NCBI GenBank assembly: GCA_013397845.1
Contig: VZTG01003732.1
Coordinates: forward strand, 681,176 to 745,175
From: Melanocharis versteri
Lineage: Eukaryota > Chordata > Aves > Passeriformes > Melanocharitidae
Length of the DNA: 64,000 nucleotides
Reading direction: 5' to 3'
How positions within the stretch are numbered: position 1 is the stretch's first letter; each line of letters begins with the position of its first letter. Below, piece after piece: positions 51,530 to 63,732 of the stretch. The translations under genes and the position numbers were made by a program. The notes beneath the pieces were generated by a model. It was not told where the DNA came from. It did not search any database and saw nothing but the letters and a program-made list of their open reading frames with translations.

Positions 51530-53420
51530 GGTCAGAAGGGTGGCCTGTGATTGTCTAACCTAACCCTTTCCTCACACTGGAGATGTAATTTCTCTGAAAA
51601 GCTGAATTATACCACCTATATCAGAAAGCTATTTAAACCCTTCTTAACAACTCAGATTAATTGTGAGCTGGCACCTCTCCTCATAAGATTTCATTTGCTA
51701 TGTTGTGTCTTATTTCAAGGTTAAATTTTCTAACTCCAGCTTCCAGTCATTATGTCTAATTATGATTTTGTCAACAGGTTTGAGAACCATACCACGGGAT
51801 GGTGTTTATGTGTGCAAGGATCTGTATAAACACCTCAAGTCAGTTTTCAGCCTTCTCTATTAAATTAAATTGAGCTCTTTAAGACTCAGATCTTTATATT
51901 TGTTTTCCAGTCTCTGGTCTAAGGTGGTTTTTTTGTTTGTTTGTTTGTTTGTGGTTTTTTTTTTCTGTTTTGTTTTTTTGTTTTTTTGTTTTTTTTTGTT
52001 TTTTAATTTCTCTGTGATTTCCATGTTGCTCTGGAAGATCTGAGTCCAGACCTAGCTGCCGGCTTGTATTGGAAGTTTTAAACAGCAGTAATGCTTCCCT
52101 ACTTCTATCTGACAATCACATTTTATATAACCAAGGATCATATTAACCATTTTGTCAAAGCATTATTTTGAGAGTCTATTTTGAGATGATTATCTACAAT
52201 GACTCACGAGTCCTTTCCTGAGCTACTGCTTTCCAAAAGAGACTCTCACTGTACCTATAATGTGTATTCCCAGTCCCCAGATATATTGTTCTGCTTTTGG
52301 GTGTCCTTAAACTAATTTTGTTGGAATTTAACTGTTTTAGCAGACATTTCAGGTAGTTCTGCACCAGAGCCTCATCTTTGCTACCCACTACCCTGCTTTG
52401 TTTTGTTCATATGCTCTTTTTAGTCCATGGCTCCTTCTGTAAATGGAACAATGTCTATTTGGGGGAACCTTGTAGAAGCACCTGTGCTCACTGATTTATT
52501 TATTGCGACTTTCTGAACACTGTGAGATATTTTAATTTTATCTAATGTACAGCCTGTTAATTCTGCACAATTCAAGTTAGTTTTTAAACCAAAGTTTTGT
52601 GGCACTAAGTCAGATGCCTTAAAAATGAAGAATGCTGTGCCAACACATTCACCTTTATCAACAGCGCCTATAATCCTGTAATGAAAAAACAATATGATTG
52701 GTTGACAAGGTTTACTTCCTACAAAACCATGTTGAGTGGCATAAATGACGTGTTTAGCTACTGTTTGTTGATAGAATCCTCATTTAACTGTTCCATGCAC
52801 ATCAGAGAAATTTTTCAATGGCCCCTATGTTCTCTCTTTTATTGAACACTGGAATTATTTTGGTAGACATGCCAGTATCCCAGCTTTCTAAGACCTGTTA
52901 ATAAACAAAATTAAACTAAAAGCATTCTTCAGCTCTTTAAAAAAAATGCTTGGATCTAAGTTATTTGCTATTTTTTTTATTTTTATAAGATGTAATCTTA
53001 TGCTAGTACTTTAATAGAGATGAAGTTGACATAGAACAAGTATATAGCACTTCTTTGGTTTAGGTGCTGAGGTGTATTTATGACAAATGTTTCACTTTAC
53101 TATATTGCTCTTGAGAATTCTTCCATCTACATCTCCTGAAACGAAACTTACAGCTGACCTAATATCACCCTTCCTCCTAATACCTGTGAACACTAATCCT
53201 CATTTCCTGAATTACACATATTAAAGTCATTCAACTAACTTTCTGAGAAGTCACGTATATTTTAAGTTGTTCACCATTTATTTATTTCCTATTTACCCAT
53301 GTTAGATATAATTTATTGATATTTCAAATCTCGTTTTAAAACTCTGGCTTTCTTGTTGTAAGAAAGAAACTTGTGGAATCATCTTAAAGAACCAGGAATG
53401 GGGTTCCTCTCTCCTTTCAG
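51530..53420 (-). repeat. ancient L3-like LINE, ~1.9 kb
   Basis: The plus strand carries the antisense of an old reptile/bird L3/CR1-clade LINE through many ordered blocks: AACTCCAGCTTCCAGTCATT (51733), AATTGAGCTCTTTAAGACTC (51867), CCAAGGATCATATTAACC (52132), GATTATCTACAATGACTC (52187), GTCAGATGCCTTAAAAATGAAG (52609), CACCTTTATCAACAGCGCC (52650), AAACCATGTTGAGTGGCATA (52724) and TCTTCAGCTCTTTAAAA (52926). Weaker similarity continues to about 53400, the region 5' of the RT. All frames are broken. Minus-strand frames 52194-52388 and 52420-52692 are fragments of it. Confidence 0.8.
51926..52004. repeat. (GTTT)n / T-rich tract inside the L3-like LINE
   Basis: Begins GGTGGTTTTTTTGTTTG and ends GTTTTTTAATTTCTC. 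In related elements this position reads TTTTTGTGGCTCT and then an AATTTCTC-like block, so the microsatellite seems to have grown from a T-rich seed within the LINE. Confidence 0.85.
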
Positions 53421-55191
53421 ATTTATCAGGTTTAAACACCTAAATTTCAACAAACCACTCTGAAATTTTTTACTGAGAGACAGGCACCCTTCTAGGGAGT
53501 GATTTAATTGATTTATCTTAGAGATCTCTTTTAGGTTGAGATGAACTGCTTAATGGAGCTGGTGATTTCTCCCCCGAGGTGCCTAGGTTAGACTTAATGC
53601 TTCTGAGTTTTAGAGATCAGTGTTATGGTGTACAACTCCCACCTTCTGTTTTTAGTCACAAACTGAACAAGTTGTCCAGAAAACGCCCCTGAAGTTAAGG
53701 TTATCCATCATAAATCAGGCTTGCTTTCTACATCCTCAAGAGAGGAGTTTAGGGAGGCTGAGTGAAAATGCATGCCCATCAGTAATTTTTCTCTGCTAAT
53801 CCATAACCATTCAAGATTCTGTGACTCTGAATCATAACAATGCAGGCACCTCCACCTCTTCCCTAGCTGTTACTGAGCCTCTCAAAACTGGCAAAGAAAC
53901 AGTTTTTTGACTATGAAACATTGATCCTCTATAAGCACAGTTCTGTGACACTGGTTGGAATATGTCAGTGTTTTTATCATGTTTGTAGATGCAACCTGTC
54001 TGTGCTGTCCGTGTGGTTTGAGCAGAGCAGCGAATGATGCTGGGATGTATCACATCACAAAGGACCTACAGATCCTTTTGGCCTGTTACGTTCAGCTTTT
54101 GAGAGGGATATGACGTTTCCAGCTGTGGCACTGTCCTGTAGGCAATGGTATCCCTGCCATTCCTCTCTCCCTCTCTGTCAAACCCATACAAGCCCTTTTT
54201 GGACAGCTAGAAATCGTTTATAGCTCTTACTGCTATTCCAGCTGTACAAATGTTTTCCTTCAGCAGTACCACTTTTAGTTTCCTATTGCTTCTTATCTCC
54301 TGGCACAAAGGTCTCAGTACACACATCCATGAGAATTTTACAGGAGGACATGAATGGTCTCCACCTTGCTTGGATGCAGTTGTGCAGCCATGGTAGAGGC
54401 TGGGGTGTGCTCAAGCTGATAAGGCCTGCAGGGAGGCAGGGTTCATTCTCTCAGGCTTGACTCGGTGGTAAATATGACTTCTGGCTCCCAAATCAGAGCT
54501 GGCACAGGGGGTGAGTACACTGAGATGGCTTCTGCCAGGAAAACACTGTGTAGACACAGGCCATGCCTGACTAATGAAGGAAGTGATGAATCTTTGGTGT
54601 TTGATTCCCTCATAGATACTGGTAATTTGCTGTTATTTCTGCTCAGTCCAATGAACAAACAGTAAATGCAGCAATAGTCATGACCATGGGAGAGGATGTC
54701 GAACACCTCTAACCTCTAGCAAGTGTTTATTTTTAAAGTTGCTCAATTTTGATTTCTTTTTGATCGGTTAACCCAGGATCCTGCCAGCTCTACGCCAGTT
54801 ACACAACTTTGGTGCTGATAATTCAACAGGCTGCTGTGTTTATCTCCCAGTGCAATTCTGGCTTTCAGAGATTTTCCTTCCCTGTTGTCTCTGTAGCCAG
54901 CCCTCCTGGGAAACTTTGTTCTTCTACATATTTTATCAGTTCTGCTTCCTGGGGCCTCTGGGATGACTTTTGAATCCCTGAATGTAGAAGTCATTCAAGC
55001 ATAACCATTTTCAGATCCTTGATTCTCAGAAACCTTGATCAATTTAGGGGCAAATGGTCTTGGAAGAAAATGGACACGCAGATTTAATAAGGTTTAATAA
55101 TGAAGTGAAATTTTTGAAATCACTGTTTATTTCGTATAATGTCCATTAATTTGTTGAAGTTGTTTTCCCCACACTCTACTTCTCAGGCATG
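53421..55191. other. unique DNA, no gene called
   Basis: No repeat recognised. ATTCTCTCAG|GCTTGACTCGG at about 54445-54465, with GGG|GTGAGTAC at about 54509-54518, brackets a 56 bp open segment, but the acceptor is weak. Confidence 0.45.
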
Positions 55192-55293
55192 TGGTGTGAT
55201 TCTGGGAACTGTCCTGTGCAGGGCCAGTAGCTGGACTTTGATAGTCCTCTCAACGGTCCCTTCCAGCATGAGACACTCTATGATACTATGATA
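55192..55293 (+). repeat. CR1 LINE 3' end
   Basis: GGTGTGATTCTGGGAACTGT, CCTGTGCAGGGCCAGTAGC, TGGACTTTGATAGTCCTC and CGGTCCCTTCCAGCATGAG, then CTATGATACTATGAT, form an avian CR1 3' end of about 100 bp. Confidence 0.9.
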
Positions 55294-57681
55294 CCTTTCT
55301 TGTAGAGCTCTTTTGATGGTGGACTCAGGCATCGTTCAGAATCTGTCTGACAGGATTTGTTCCATTAGAAAAGGTGTTTCTGCTCTGTTGCATTTTTCTG
55401 TGTCCTGATGGTTCCTTAAACGCTGTTTTCCGTATTCTTGTCTTATTTTATGTATGATTTTTCTTTGGCTAAACTCTGGAAAGAATGTCAGTCCTCTGGT
55501 TATTAGTGCATCCAATTATAATTTCTAGCAATGGACACGCTTTTTCTCAAATAAGCTGATATAGAATAGTCAGGTAATAATCAGCACTCTGGTCTGATGG
55601 CTGAAACAAACAAAACTGGCCAATGTGTTTTCTTTCCTGGAAAAATAACAGGATGCTTTTCTCTGCCTCTGCATTTCATTGATGCTGACCTGTTGCGTGT
55701 CTTAAAAACACATCCATCACATGTCAAGTTTACTTTTTCATTCTTTTCTTGACCATCCAAGGACATTGCCTAGGCATTTCACATTCCAACCTGGTACTCC
55801 ACTGTCTCTCCAAGTATAGTTCCCTAACTGTAGGACAGAAATTAAAGTGCCCTGCCCTCAGTGTGCAGGAAATTAAGATTTAACACTGAAAAATATTAAC
55901 AGAAGTCCAATGCGTTTTGTTCCAATTCTTACCCATCTGTTTGTTCACAGTGACTTTAGTATAATCTCCAATACAGTCTATAGTTACATTTTGGCATAGA
56001 AGTTATGCCTTATACATTCAACAGCACCCTCTAACTTTTAGTAGCCTAGAGGATTTTCCTTTTCTTCAGTCAGAATATTGAAACCAGTAATTCTTCCAAA
56101 TCCAGTGAGTAATCCCTCAAATCATGTTCTCACAATCAAAAGTAGAGGCTAGGCAATATGCAGAATAAACACAGTAGAATTCCTTTCACCCTGACTCTGG
56201 AGGGATTTGTTTTCTGTGAATCACGAGCTACCAAATATCAAATAATTTTTTGCTAAATAATGAAAGGGAAGATTAAGATATCTCTTAAACTCTGATGAGT
56301 CTTAGAGCACAGTGCCTGACTTTTAAATACTACAGTGTTGGTGTGATGATGCTTAAGTCACTTTGTGAATCTGTCCCCAGTGATGGTGCTGTTGCTGACA
56401 TCCCTCTGAATACTTATTTGTACTGTGTCCCTCCCATGGATAGAGAAACAGAACTTCATAAAGGTGGAATTGTGTAGACTTAGCAGAAGACAAGGAAGGT
56501 CCACAGAAAAGAGTGAACTGGAGTTTGTGGCTTGCTTAGCAAATTTGGGATGCTCTCATCAGGCAGGAAAGGTCAGGGTGAGGGTGTGAGAGCTCAGAAA
56601 GGGGATGTCGGAGTCCTGCTACAGACTGTGACTAAATGGCATGATTTACTCTCAGGACTGAGAGAAAATGCTAATGTGAGCCCTCTGAGGGAAAAGGAGT
56701 TCTTACATCATTGTAGTATGCCACTAAAAAGAAAGTTTTACTGCTTTCCCCTGTCTCTGTCATTGGGGCTGGATCGAAGGATGCTGTCACACTTGTAATC
56801 CCATGGGACCCAGCCCGCTTACAGACACATTGGAAAACTATTACCGTGTGGTATGAGCTTTCCTTCTCTGACTGACGACTCTGTAGGGATGAAAACTTGA
56901 GTCCTGTGGGGAATAATCATGTCTCATTCTCTTTTTTCTTGCCACTTTAGCTGGAAGGCACTGAAATTTCTCCCTTCTTAAAACAGGAGACTTCCCCCTA
57001 CAATTGCTATATTTGTCCCCATAGGCAAACATTTACACAGCAGTTCTTAAGTTATTCTCCAGTCACCCTTTGATCCTGTGGCTCTGGAACAGTCTGTCCC
57101 ATCCCTTACTCCACACTCCCATGAGACAGAGAGCTTGGGTCACATGAGGACTGAGAAATTTGCACATTGAAAATTAACCCTTCCTGTGGAAGCTCAGTTT
57201 ATTGTCTTTGATGCTGGATTTCCTTGTTCTGCCTATCATTTCCTCTGCCACTGGAGGTCAATGCCATGCACTGCTTTGGATAGCTTATCACCTAATAGGG
57301 CTTGTGCTCACCTACACAGAACCATCTCTTCTTTTGCTGCAAGTGTGCCTACAGTGTGATTGGCACCGTGTTGTAAATAATTAGCGAAAGTAATGATATA
57401 ACTCCCAGTGGTAATCTCATCCTATTTAGGATACAACTACAATCTGAACTTCAATAACACCTTTGACATAATCAAACATCCCAGAGCCCTTTACAAAGCC
57501 ATAAATTACTCACCTGTAAAGTAATGACTGCAGGGAATTACAGCAGGCAATGAGTCCATTGATCGGTGCAGGTACAAAATGAAGGAGAGGACGCACAACA
57601 GAGGCCACTCCAGAGCTCTTTTCCTTTGGAAATTTCCACAGCGCCTTTAATTTCTGCATGTATCTCTTTTCTTTCCCACAG

Positions 57682-57749
57682 AGACACAAGAGGAGGAAGA
57701 CCACCTTGCTCTGACAGTCAAGGACACCTTCATCCATGCTGATCTGTAA
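57682..57749 (+). other. terminal-exon-like segment with stop (unproven)
   Basis: Follows a strong acceptor (ATCTCTTTTCTTTCCCACAG, ending 57681). In the frame that starts after two bases it reads TQEEEDHLALTVKDT and then FIHADL before TAA at 57747-57749. AATAAA occurs about 90 bp downstream (57839-57844) and again at about 57912. The arrangement is what a short last coding exon plus 3' UTR would look like. I do not recognise the peptide. Another frame is also open, so coding is not shown. Confidence 0.2.
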
Positions 57750-59427
57750 ATCCCATCTGAAAGTGATGGGATTTTAGGCAGGACACAAATGTATGGGCTT
57801 ATAGCCTGCAGGGAAAATTGCTCTTTAGCCAGTGATGCAAATAAACAAGTAAGTCACTTCCTTAAATTTGCATGGGCCCTTTCTGAAAGCAGGGGTTTAC
57901 TGCTGCTTTTAAATAAAAAATAGCAGTGATTGCTTTGGACACCTCAGACGATATGCTGCACGCAAAATCAGGCTACCTCATCTCCTCCTCCTAAGATACC
58001 CTCTCTATGGTTCAGAGTTGTCCTCACATTATTAGGTTAGTAGGGATTTTCTCTTTTATCAATTTCATTTAAATTGGGCCCCAGTTCTAGAAACCTTAAG
58101 TTAAGAAGTTCCTATGTCCAGAAACACTCTGACTGAAAAAAATGGATTTATTTTGGTAGGCAACTCCTTAGTGTCAGAAAGAATTGCTAAATCAAGAACT
58201 CTATTATTTATACAATGATAATGAAAAATAAGAACTAAATTATTTTTGCAGATAAGAATACCACCGTGATTAGGAAATGTTTTGTATTACATGAAAAATC
58301 TCAGAGATTTTTTTTTTAACCTGAAGGAGGACAGTGGGATCAAGCATTATATTTGTAACATAAATACATATTTCTTAGCACCACCTGGAGCTCTTCTTGG
58401 TTTTGTTGTGTTCTGGGGGTACATGTTTATTATAGTCCTATTCTGGATTCCCAGAGTGTTACTGCACTTGTTATTGTGGTGCCAGCTTGACACCAGTGGG
58501 ACTACCTTATGGATGCCATTGAGTGTGGATTTGAAAAGGGCTGCCTCTGAGATAACAAATATTTTGGCAAGATGGGAAAGTTACAATAGCAAATATTTTG
58601 CCTGGTTCTCGAAGGTATACTGCAGTTTTATAACTTGTGCCTTAGCTTAAAACTGTTTCGTGTTCTTAATTGCTTGTCTTGGGTATTGGACATGTTGATG
58701 GACTGAAAGCCATGGGGACTTCTCATGGAGAAAGACAGCAATGTTTGGTCCCAACGGCTTAATTTTAAAATCCAGCAGAATTGTTGTCCTTGCTCTTTGG
58801 ATATGACAAGTTAAAAAGGGATTCATGCTGAATTTAGAAGGCATCTTTTGATGGGATAGGGCTGCTTTGGAATAACACACAAATAGAATAGTTTAACCTA
58901 TCATAATTTTTCAAATAGGTTTAATTAGATTATTTCTTGTGGTTTGATCTGAGGAATATTGAGGCCTGCAAGACCATTTCTGTTGGGTTCTGGGGGCTGT
59001 GTGGTGGACTCTTAAATGATTGTAGAGGATAGGGAACATTTCAGGAGCTCCCTGCTGAGCTATGTACAGTGTCTCAAAGCAGGTGCAGAAGGGACAATTA
59101 AGCTTCCACAGGACAGGATGTCACCAGTGTCCTCCTCCTTGGGCTGTCCTCAACATTGCAGCTTGTTTGAAGCAAAACTGATTTCAGTAAAAAGCTGGTG
59201 AAAAAATGAAAGCACCTATCGTCCCACCAAATGATGTGTGTTTTTCTTTATTATTTCCAGATTTTTTGTAGTTTATCTTACATTCAGTGTCAGATACATT
59301 ACAAACACTGACAGGAGAAGATATTGCAATTCCATGGCAGTTTGAGGATTTTTGTTGTGTTTTACTAGCTATGAATTAGTCCCACCACTTACGAATTTCC
59401 TCATTCAACAGCTTTGACTTTATTTTT

Positions 59428-59463
59428 TTAATATTTAATATTTAATATTAATATTTAATATTG
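59428..59463. repeat. AATATTTAATATT tandem AT tract
   Basis: Overlapping TTTAATATTTAATATT units, self-complementary in parts. Confidence 0.8.
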
Positions 59464-60079
59464 ATAACTTTCTTTTTCTCTTCAGTCTAACATCAACAGA
59501 ACAGATGAAAATGTAACTCTCTGAATGCTGACTGATAAGCATTATGAGCCCTTGTCTCCTGAAATCATCCCAATGAGAGCTTTAAGTTCTAGCTCCTGAA
59601 ATGTGGTAATTCTCTTTGCAAACTGCTTGCTTACATGTTGATGCTGGTTTTTCATTCTGCAAGGAACCATGATGTTGCATTTATTAGTGTCTTTCTAATT
59701 GTCCTGAGTTAGTATGCATTTGCTATCCTCTGTGGGGATATCTAGCTAATTAGAATAGCACCAAAGAGTGATTATTACTGTGTTTCATATTTAAACAAAG
59801 AAGCTCAGCACCTTTATATATTTCAGTGAAAGTGATTTAGAAATTATTAAATCCAATGAAATAAGATTGATATAAACATTTTTATCTAACAGGAAAAGAG
59901 ATAGTTATTGAAACTAGAAAAAAAAGATTGCTTTTGGTACATGGGAAAACAGATTTAAATTGCTGTGTAGTATAACAGTTCCAATTTTGCAAGATGAAAA
60001 ATGATTGTTTCACTATTGCCTTGTCTACTTATGTTTTTTTCCAACTCTATGTTTAGAAAGTAGTCTCTCTGGGGCAGGG

Positions 60080-60440
60080 AATTACATTTTTTTATTAAAT
60101 ATGTGGCAGGCATCCGGCACAGAAGGGCCCCAATTCCAGACCCTGCAGCTTTGCATGTGCAACACGAGTGATAAATATAGGCCTATACCATATCAATCAG
60201 CAATACTGTAAAAGTATGATTTATAATCAAGTCCTATGTTTATTTGGTATTTAAGATGGGGCATAATCAAATGCAAAATAATGATATGGAGAACCGCTGT
60301 TTAGGCAAAATGATGTATTAAAAATAAGCAAATCATTATACATTGCTGTGAAAATGCTCTATTGGAGCAATGAACGCTTGTATTTGTTTCTAGACTCCAG
60401 GCAATTCTTTCACCACTTACCTAAATTAGTTGTGAGACAG
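60080..60440. promoter_or_regulatory. possible conserved non-coding element
   Basis: Repeat-free AT-rich sequence with dense AT-hook/homeodomain-type words (ATAATCAAATGCAAAATAATG at about 60264-60284) and a few retained CpGs (for example at 60117, 60167 and 60294). Conservation is inferred from composition only. Confidence 0.15.
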
Positions 60441-61384
60441 GTGGGTGCCACATTCATCTCTAATGAACATGCATTTCTGAGCATAGGTGGGTGAAAAAAG
60501 TTCACTAACCAGGGCCTTCCAAGCCAGTCAGGGAGACCTCCGGTGATTTTCGTTGCCCATGGATTGAAGCTTAGGAAATGAGTTGTACTTCTTAGCTATT
60601 GTGTTCTTGGATGACTTTTAGATAACTTAGACCTCATTCTTAGGGTATTGACCATAAATAACTCATGTGTCAGGACAAAAAGGGATCCTGTAAAGAGAAC
60701 AGGGAAGCAAAGTAGTCAACACAAGCACTGAACAGCATTCTGTTGTCAAAAAGAGCAGTATGACCCTTTGAGCATAAATAGTGAAACACTGATTGGGAGT
60801 GGGGAGGGAGACTTGAACTGGAAAGAACACCACATGCAGACATATATCTTTTTTTAAGAGAATGCTGAAAAACTAAGACAACATAGAATTGACCCAGAGA
60901 AATGAGGTGAAAAAGCAGCTGGTCTACTTTATGAAGTGGACTGTACAGCACAAGTCCAGCAATGTAAAAAGAATGACTGATATTATGGGTCCCATGGCTT
61001 TCAAAAAATTGAAAAAAATAAAAGGTTGTAGCTGTTCTCAACTGAAATAAATTTTTGTCAAGGATGGGTTCTGTGATCCATTGAATGTTTTCATGCATTT
61101 TTGAAGCATACAATTTGGCCAAACAAAAGTATTCGTAATGAAGGGATAAAGAGATATTTTTTATGTAAGGTCAGGATATTTGATCAAAAGGTGCTTTTTC
61201 GGTCTTGAAAGCTGTGGTTGCGATAAACCCTTCAGATTCCACTAACAAACTGGTTTGGATCCATGAACTGAGGGTACGAGGTTCTGTATCCTACTAAACA
61301 TTGCCTTAGTTAATCAGTTCTTCCAACCCCTATTTTTAATCTTTAAAAATGCTAATTGATCACCATTCCGATAATTTCCAGGCT

Positions 61385-61720
61385 AAAGATTTTTTTTTTC
61401 TTTCCAGTGGACACACAGTGATTAAATGCTCAGGAGGAACAAAATGCAATTATGCAGGTTTTCATTCCTCCATACATGCTAATTAGAACAGATAAACCTT
61501 TTGCTACAGCATTTATAGTATTTGTGGGGATAATGTATCTGAGAGATAAGAAGGGACAATATTTCACAATAATTTAAACATGAAGTATTTTCCATAATGC
61601 ATCCATGGGGAATGGTTCAGTTATCAGATGCTGAGGCAGCAGTGTATTTATGAAGCATTATTATAAAAACACATACAGCAATGGCAGACTGCAAATCACA
61701 GCAAGTCACCCAAGTTATAT
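61385..61720. promoter_or_regulatory. possible conserved non-coding element
   Basis: Contains ATGCAATTATGCAGG (61444), CTAATTAG (61479-61486) next to GATAA (61491), and several AT-rich words without a repeat match. Speculative, with the same limits as the other element calls. Confidence 0.15.
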
Positions 61721-62556
61721 CATGGCTCTTGGTGGAAAGCTATCAGTACATGGTGGGTCTGAAATGTGACACTACCTGGAGCTGCACGACCAGCATCTGA
61801 TGGGTCATTACAAAACTTGTCTTGAAATTTTATGCTAGGTCTAAGAGGAAGGAATGGGAGAGAAGTGTTAGAAATTATGACCATCTTTCAGAGTTTTGTC
61901 ATCTGTGATAAATCTCTTTCTATAGTTAGAAGATCTCCTTTATTGTAAGGATTAAAAAAGGAGAAGGTGGAGAAAGAAAAAACCCTGTGGGCTGATGAAG
62001 CTTTAAGAAACTTAACTTATGCTGTATTTTCTTTTCACTTCAAATCTACTTAAGTTTCTGGGATTGCTGTAGTATCTTTTAATTTGGTCTGACTGTGGAG
62101 AGATTGTATTTTAGACTGACAGTTTAACTCATGAATAAAACGAGAGATGTTTCTTTTGGACATTTATCTCTAAATCAATGAGGTTAATTGAGCACTTGTT
62201 AGAAAAATGTAAGGAAATCACTTTGCAGTATTTTGTACATGAAAACACTAGATGAATACATGGTCTTGTTACTCATAAACCCTGAATTGGACACATTCCA
62301 TTGAACAGTTAATTTCTATTTTGAGGTATAACTCGTCCCCCTTCTGTAATCCAAGATTCTTCTGCTGGTAAAATGAGAGAGAAAAATACAATGATGAATG
62401 ACAAAGGAACAGTCGAAATTTGAATTGAGAATACAGTGTGGAAAATGACAATAAATGACAACATGGGAGATTCTACTTAATAGTCTTGAATTAAATTCAT
62501 AACGTGTGGTAATGACCTGAAGAAAAAAAAATAAATATATTCCCCTTCAACATGTG

Positions 62557-62695
62557 TAAAAAAAAAACCAAAACCAAAACAGACAAAAAAAACCCCAAAC
62601 CAAACCAAACCAACAACAAAAACCCCCAAAAAACAACAACAACAAAAACCCCAACCAAAACAAAACAAAAACAAAACCAAAAAACCAAAACACCC
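62557..62695. repeat. A/C-rich low-complexity tract
   Basis: About 140 bp of CAAAA, CCAAA and CAACAA units, almost free of G and T on the plus strand. The Lys/Asn/Pro-rich forward frame 62552-62752 and the Phe/Val/Gly-rich reverse frames 62477-62688 are translations of this tract. Confidence 0.9.
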
Positions 62696-62944
62696 AGTAG
62701 ATTTTTTTTTTCTTTGTATTTTTTTTATCTCAAAGAAAAATTAGGACACTGAGTGTACACTTAGGCTGCCCTTGTTTGCCAGATCCTGGTACACTGTGAG
62801 CCTTCATAAAAACCAGTCTATTCCAGTGCTTTGAACATCCCATTTTGACACTCTGCCCCATACAGAGCCTTTCAACTCTGTCCCCACAGCCTTTGCATGT
62901 GGAAACAACCCGAATTGGAGACTTAATAGAACTTAATTATTAGG

Positions 62945-63280
62945 ACAGGACCTAAAGGGGTCCTACAAGAAAGCCAGAGAGGAGCTTTTGATAGAGGCAA
63001 GTGGTGACAGGATAAGGGGGAATGGGTTTAAACTGACAGAGGTTAGACTTTTAGATTAGATATTAGAAGAAATTCTTTGCTGTGAGGGTGAGGCCCTGGC
63101 ACGGATTGCCCAGAGAAGTCGTGGCTGCCCCATCCCTGGAAGTGTTCAAGGCCAGATTGGATGGGGCTTTCAGCAATCTGGTCTAGTGGAACATGTCCCT
63201 GCCCACGGCAGGGGGTTGGAATGATACACTCTTTAAGGTCCCTTCCAACCCAAACACTTCTGTGACTCCATGATGCTATG
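62945..63280 (+). repeat. CR1 LINE 3' end, ~335 bp
   Basis: AAGAAAGCCAGAGAGGAGC, GGGTTTAAACTGACAGAGG, TTAGATTAGATATTAGAAG, TGGCTGCCCCATCCCTGG, GTTCAAGGCCAGATTGG and CCCTTCCAACCCAAACAC, then octamer-like TCTGTGACTCCATGATG, form an avian CR1 ORF2 end plus 3' UTR. It is 5'-truncated, with broken frames. Confidence 0.95.
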
Positions 63281-63418
63281 CAAATGCTTCTGTGCTGCAT
63301 CACAGGACACACAAACACTGCTCTGGTCAGCTGCAGAGACTGCGTGTCATTCCACACACTTCGAACTGAACAAAACCCTGACAAACCAACAAAATAATTG
63401 TTATACTTTTGAACCGCT

Positions 63419-63732
63419 GTGTCCTAATGCTTGGCACCACTGAGAAGAGCCTGCTTCCATTGTCTGGACACTCTCCCTTCAGATACTTGTATATATTGGT
63501 GAGTTCCCCTCTCAGTCGTCTCTTCCCGAGGCTGAACAGGCCCAGCTCTCTCAGCCTTTCCTTGTAAGGCAGATGTTCCAGTCCCTTAATCATCTTTGTG
63601 GCCCTTTGATGGACGTGCTCCTCCTTGTACTGAGGAGCCCAGAACTGGACACAGCACTCCAGATGTGGCCTCACCTATGGCTGAGTAGAGGGGCAGGATC
63701 ACCTCCCTCAACCTGCTGGCACTGCAGTTCTA
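63419..63732 (-). repeat. CR1 LINE ORF2 fragment
   Basis: The plus strand gives the antisense of the CR1 segment upstream of its 3' UTR: GGCACCACTGAGAAGAGCC, CCCAGCTCTCTCAGCC, GAGCCCAGAACTGGACACAG and GGGCAGGATCACCTCCCTC. The minus-strand frame 63327-63674 encodes RPHLECCVQFWAPQYKEE, then ATKMIKGLEHLPYKERLREL and GLFSLGKRRLRGEL, the C-terminal part of CR1 ORF2, with a small deletion after the QYKEE segment. It lacks the terminal 3' UTR and faces the preceding CR1 copy. Confidence 0.95.

Larger units (their letters stand above)
55294..62556. other. unique DNA, no gene called
   Basis: A 7.3 kb stretch without recognised interspersed repeats. The 150-codon minus-strand frame 60670-61122 has no motif I recognise. 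A CTTTACAAAGCC-type segment at 57491 is faintly SINE-like but too short to call. Confidence 0.45.

Noticed and set aside
57440..57530. CCCTTTACAAAGCC segment, SINE-like
   Set aside because: Too short and without promoter boxes or a tail to support a SINE call.
60670..61122. 150-codon minus-strand open frame
   Set aside because: Composition is Phe/Leu/Ser-rich as expected from AT-rich antisense DNA, with no recognised domain.
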